From the NCBI RefSeq assembly GCF_001658005.1, contig NZ_CP015986.1, positions 558,001 to 622,000 of the forward strand: a stretch of DNA of 64,000 nucleotides. The letters are read 5' to 3'. Below, piece after piece: positions 62,994 through 64,000 of this stretch (within the stretch, counting starts at the first letter, position 1; each line of letters opens with the position of its first letter). A model generated the notes under the pieces. That model ran no database searches and was not told the origin of the DNA. It was given only the letters and a program-made list of their open reading frames with translations. The stretch comes from Sphingobium sp. EP60837 (lineage in GTDB: Bacteria > Pseudomonadota > Alphaproteobacteria > Sphingomonadales > Sphingomonadaceae). Both the position numbers and the translations under genes were made by a program.

Positions 62994-64000
62994 TCAGCGC
63001 GCGCCTTCAGGCCACAGGATTACCCGCAATGTCTGGATCAGGATCAGCAGGTCCAGAAATGGCGTATAATTTTTGGCGTAATAAAGGTCATATTCCAGCT
63101 TGTTGCGGCTGTCCTCGATCGATGCGCCGTAAGGATAGTTGATCTGGGCCCAGCCTGTGATGCCTGGCTTCACCATATGACGTTCGGCATAGTAGCGCAG
63201 ATGCTGTTCGAGATTGTCCACGAACTGACGCCGTTCGGGACGCGGTCCCACAAAGCTCATCTCTCCTTTCAGCACCGTCCAGGTCTGCGGCAGCTCATCG
63301 ATCCGCAGCTTGCGCAACCAATAGCCCAGCCGCGTGATGCGCGGGTCGTCTTTCTCCGCCCAGACTGCCTGTCCGCTAACCTCCGCATCCTGCCGCATGG
63401 TGCGCAGCTTCACGATCCAGAACTCTTCGCCGTAAAGCCCGACGCGCTGTTGGCGGTAGAAGGCTGGGCCTTTGCTATCCAGCTTCACTAGGATCGCGGC
63501 GATCAAAATGACGGGTCCGGTGAGCAGCAGCAGAATCGAACTGGCGAGGATATCGAAAAGCCGCTTAGCGATGCTCGACAGGCGGCGTCCCGCGGAAAAG
63601 CCATCAGAAAAGATCAGCCAACTGGGATTGACGCTGTCCAGATCGACGCGCCCGGTTTCCCGCTCAAGGAAGGTCGAAATCTCGTTTACATGAACGCCGG
63701 TGGTCTTGATCCGCAACAGGTCGGACAATGGCAGGGCATTGCGCCGCTCCTCTAGCGCCAGCACCACCTCGCTCGCCCCCAGCCGTACCACGAAGTCCGC
63801 CAGATTATAAATGGCGCTGCGATTGATCGATTCCGGAATGACCTGCGCACCATCGTTCATCGCAATGTAGCCGACAACCAGGAAACCTGCGCCCTTGCGC
63901 TGCTCCAGTTCCTTGATGCGATTGGCCCGATTTCCCGCGCCCAGCACCACCAGCCGCCGCTTGAAGGCTTCTCCGCCCAGCATCGATCCCAGCAAAAGGC
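62994..64000 (-). CDS. XrtA/PEP-CTERM system polyprenyl glycosylphosphotransferase, partial (runs off right edge)
   Basis: About 335 C-terminal residues of an undecaprenyl-phosphate sugar transferase (bacterial sugar transferase family). KRLFDILASSILLLLTGPVI starts the membrane-bound core; then KLDSKGPAFYRQQRVGLYGE and WIVKLRTMRQDAE, LRIDELPQTWTVLKGEMSFV-GPRPER (active-site Asp/Glu) and KPGITGWAQINYPYGASIED. The N-terminal CoA-binding-like part (LVVLGAGNRANRIKELEQRK) is partly visible; its membrane helices would lie beyond the edge. The reading frame stays open to base 64000. It starts exopolysaccharide repeat synthesis in the exosortase locus, which continues to the right. Confidence 0.9.
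   Translation of the reverse strand, partial: LLLGSMLGGEAFKRRLVVLGAGNRANRIKELEQRKGAGFLVVGYIAMNDGAQVIPESINRSAIYNLADFVVRLGASEVVLALEERRNALPLSDLLRIKTTGVHVNEISTFLERETGRVDLDSVNPSWLIFSDGFSAGRRLSSIAKRLFDILASSILLLLTGPVILIAAILVKLDSKGPAFYRQQRVGLYGEEFWIVKLRTMRQDAEVSGQAVWAEKDDPRITRLGYWLRKLRIDELPQTWTVLKGEMSFVGPRPERRQFVDNLEQHLRYYAERHMVKPGITGWAQINYPYGASIEDSRNKLEYDLYYAKNYTPFLDLLILIQTLRVILWPEGAR

Overview
The window looks like chromosomal DNA of a sphingomonad (Sphingomonadaceae, probably close to Sphingobium). The signs are high GC content with strong third-position GC bias, a PEP-CTERM regulatory pair next to an XrtA-type glycosyltransferase, small DUF1328 and DUF5818 genes behind a match to the alphaproteobacterial EcfG promoter, intracellular PHA depolymerase, and interspersed inverted repeats of the kinds common in sphingomonad and other alphaproteobacterial genomes. 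The species call is inference. Genes run off both ends: ribF at the left and a polyprenyl-phosphate sugar transferase at the right. I saw no rRNA, tRNA, CRISPR array, insertion sequence or prophage.

Layout. 1-16 kb is housekeeping: ribF, folA, purK, purE, gpmA, signal peptide peptidase sppA, a TRIC-type channel, glutathione peroxidase, a VIT-type transporter, an ABC-F ATPase, a SIMPL protein, a PepSY protein beside a PhoPQ/FeuPQ-like two-component system, and PHA depolymerase. 16-21.7 kb holds a GST, a glutamine amidotransferase, aconitase (with a clear terminator) and three small proteins, two of them behind an EcfG-type stress promoter. 21.9-30.2 kb looks like metal acquisition: a five-gene operon (DUF4198 protein, small secreted protein, HupE/UreJ permease, membrane-anchored protein, DUF1624 protein) ending in a strong terminator, then a TonB-dependent receptor with a PepSY-TM protein and a GhrA-like dehydrogenase.

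30.4-49 kb is a large catabolic block. One tightly packed, mostly overlapping operon encodes a HAD-family hydrolase, a PuuB-like FAD oxidase, a complete dipeptide/opine-type ABC importer and a three-part HcnABC/opine-oxidase-like flavin dehydrogenase. Around it lie two aldehyde dehydrogenases, a GNAT protein, a tartrate/D-malate-type dehydrogenase, a class III aminotransferase, an Lrp regulator and an M20 amidohydrolase. Together they suggest import, oxidative deamination and aldehyde oxidation of an amine, opine or polyamine-like compound. The substrate cannot be read from the sequence.

49-55.3 kb is a copper resistance island: two CopB-like proteins, the multicopper oxidase CopA, and divergent copC and copD. 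Its distinctive feature is that copA and copB lie directly behind three genes arranged like cnrY-cnrX-cnrH of Cupriavidus (anti-sigma, periplasmic metal sensor, ECF sigma factor). The sensor keeps all five residues I recall as the Ni/Co ligands of CnrX, each shifted by one position. I consider this the most interesting system here.

55.2-64 kb holds a 2-hydroxyacid dehydrogenase, an SH3-domain secreted protein, a POT peptide transporter, a nitroreductase, a short GntR regulator, and the PEP-CTERM response regulator/histidine kinase pair (PrsR/PrsK). PrsR appears to lack the sigma-54 contact loop GAFTGA.
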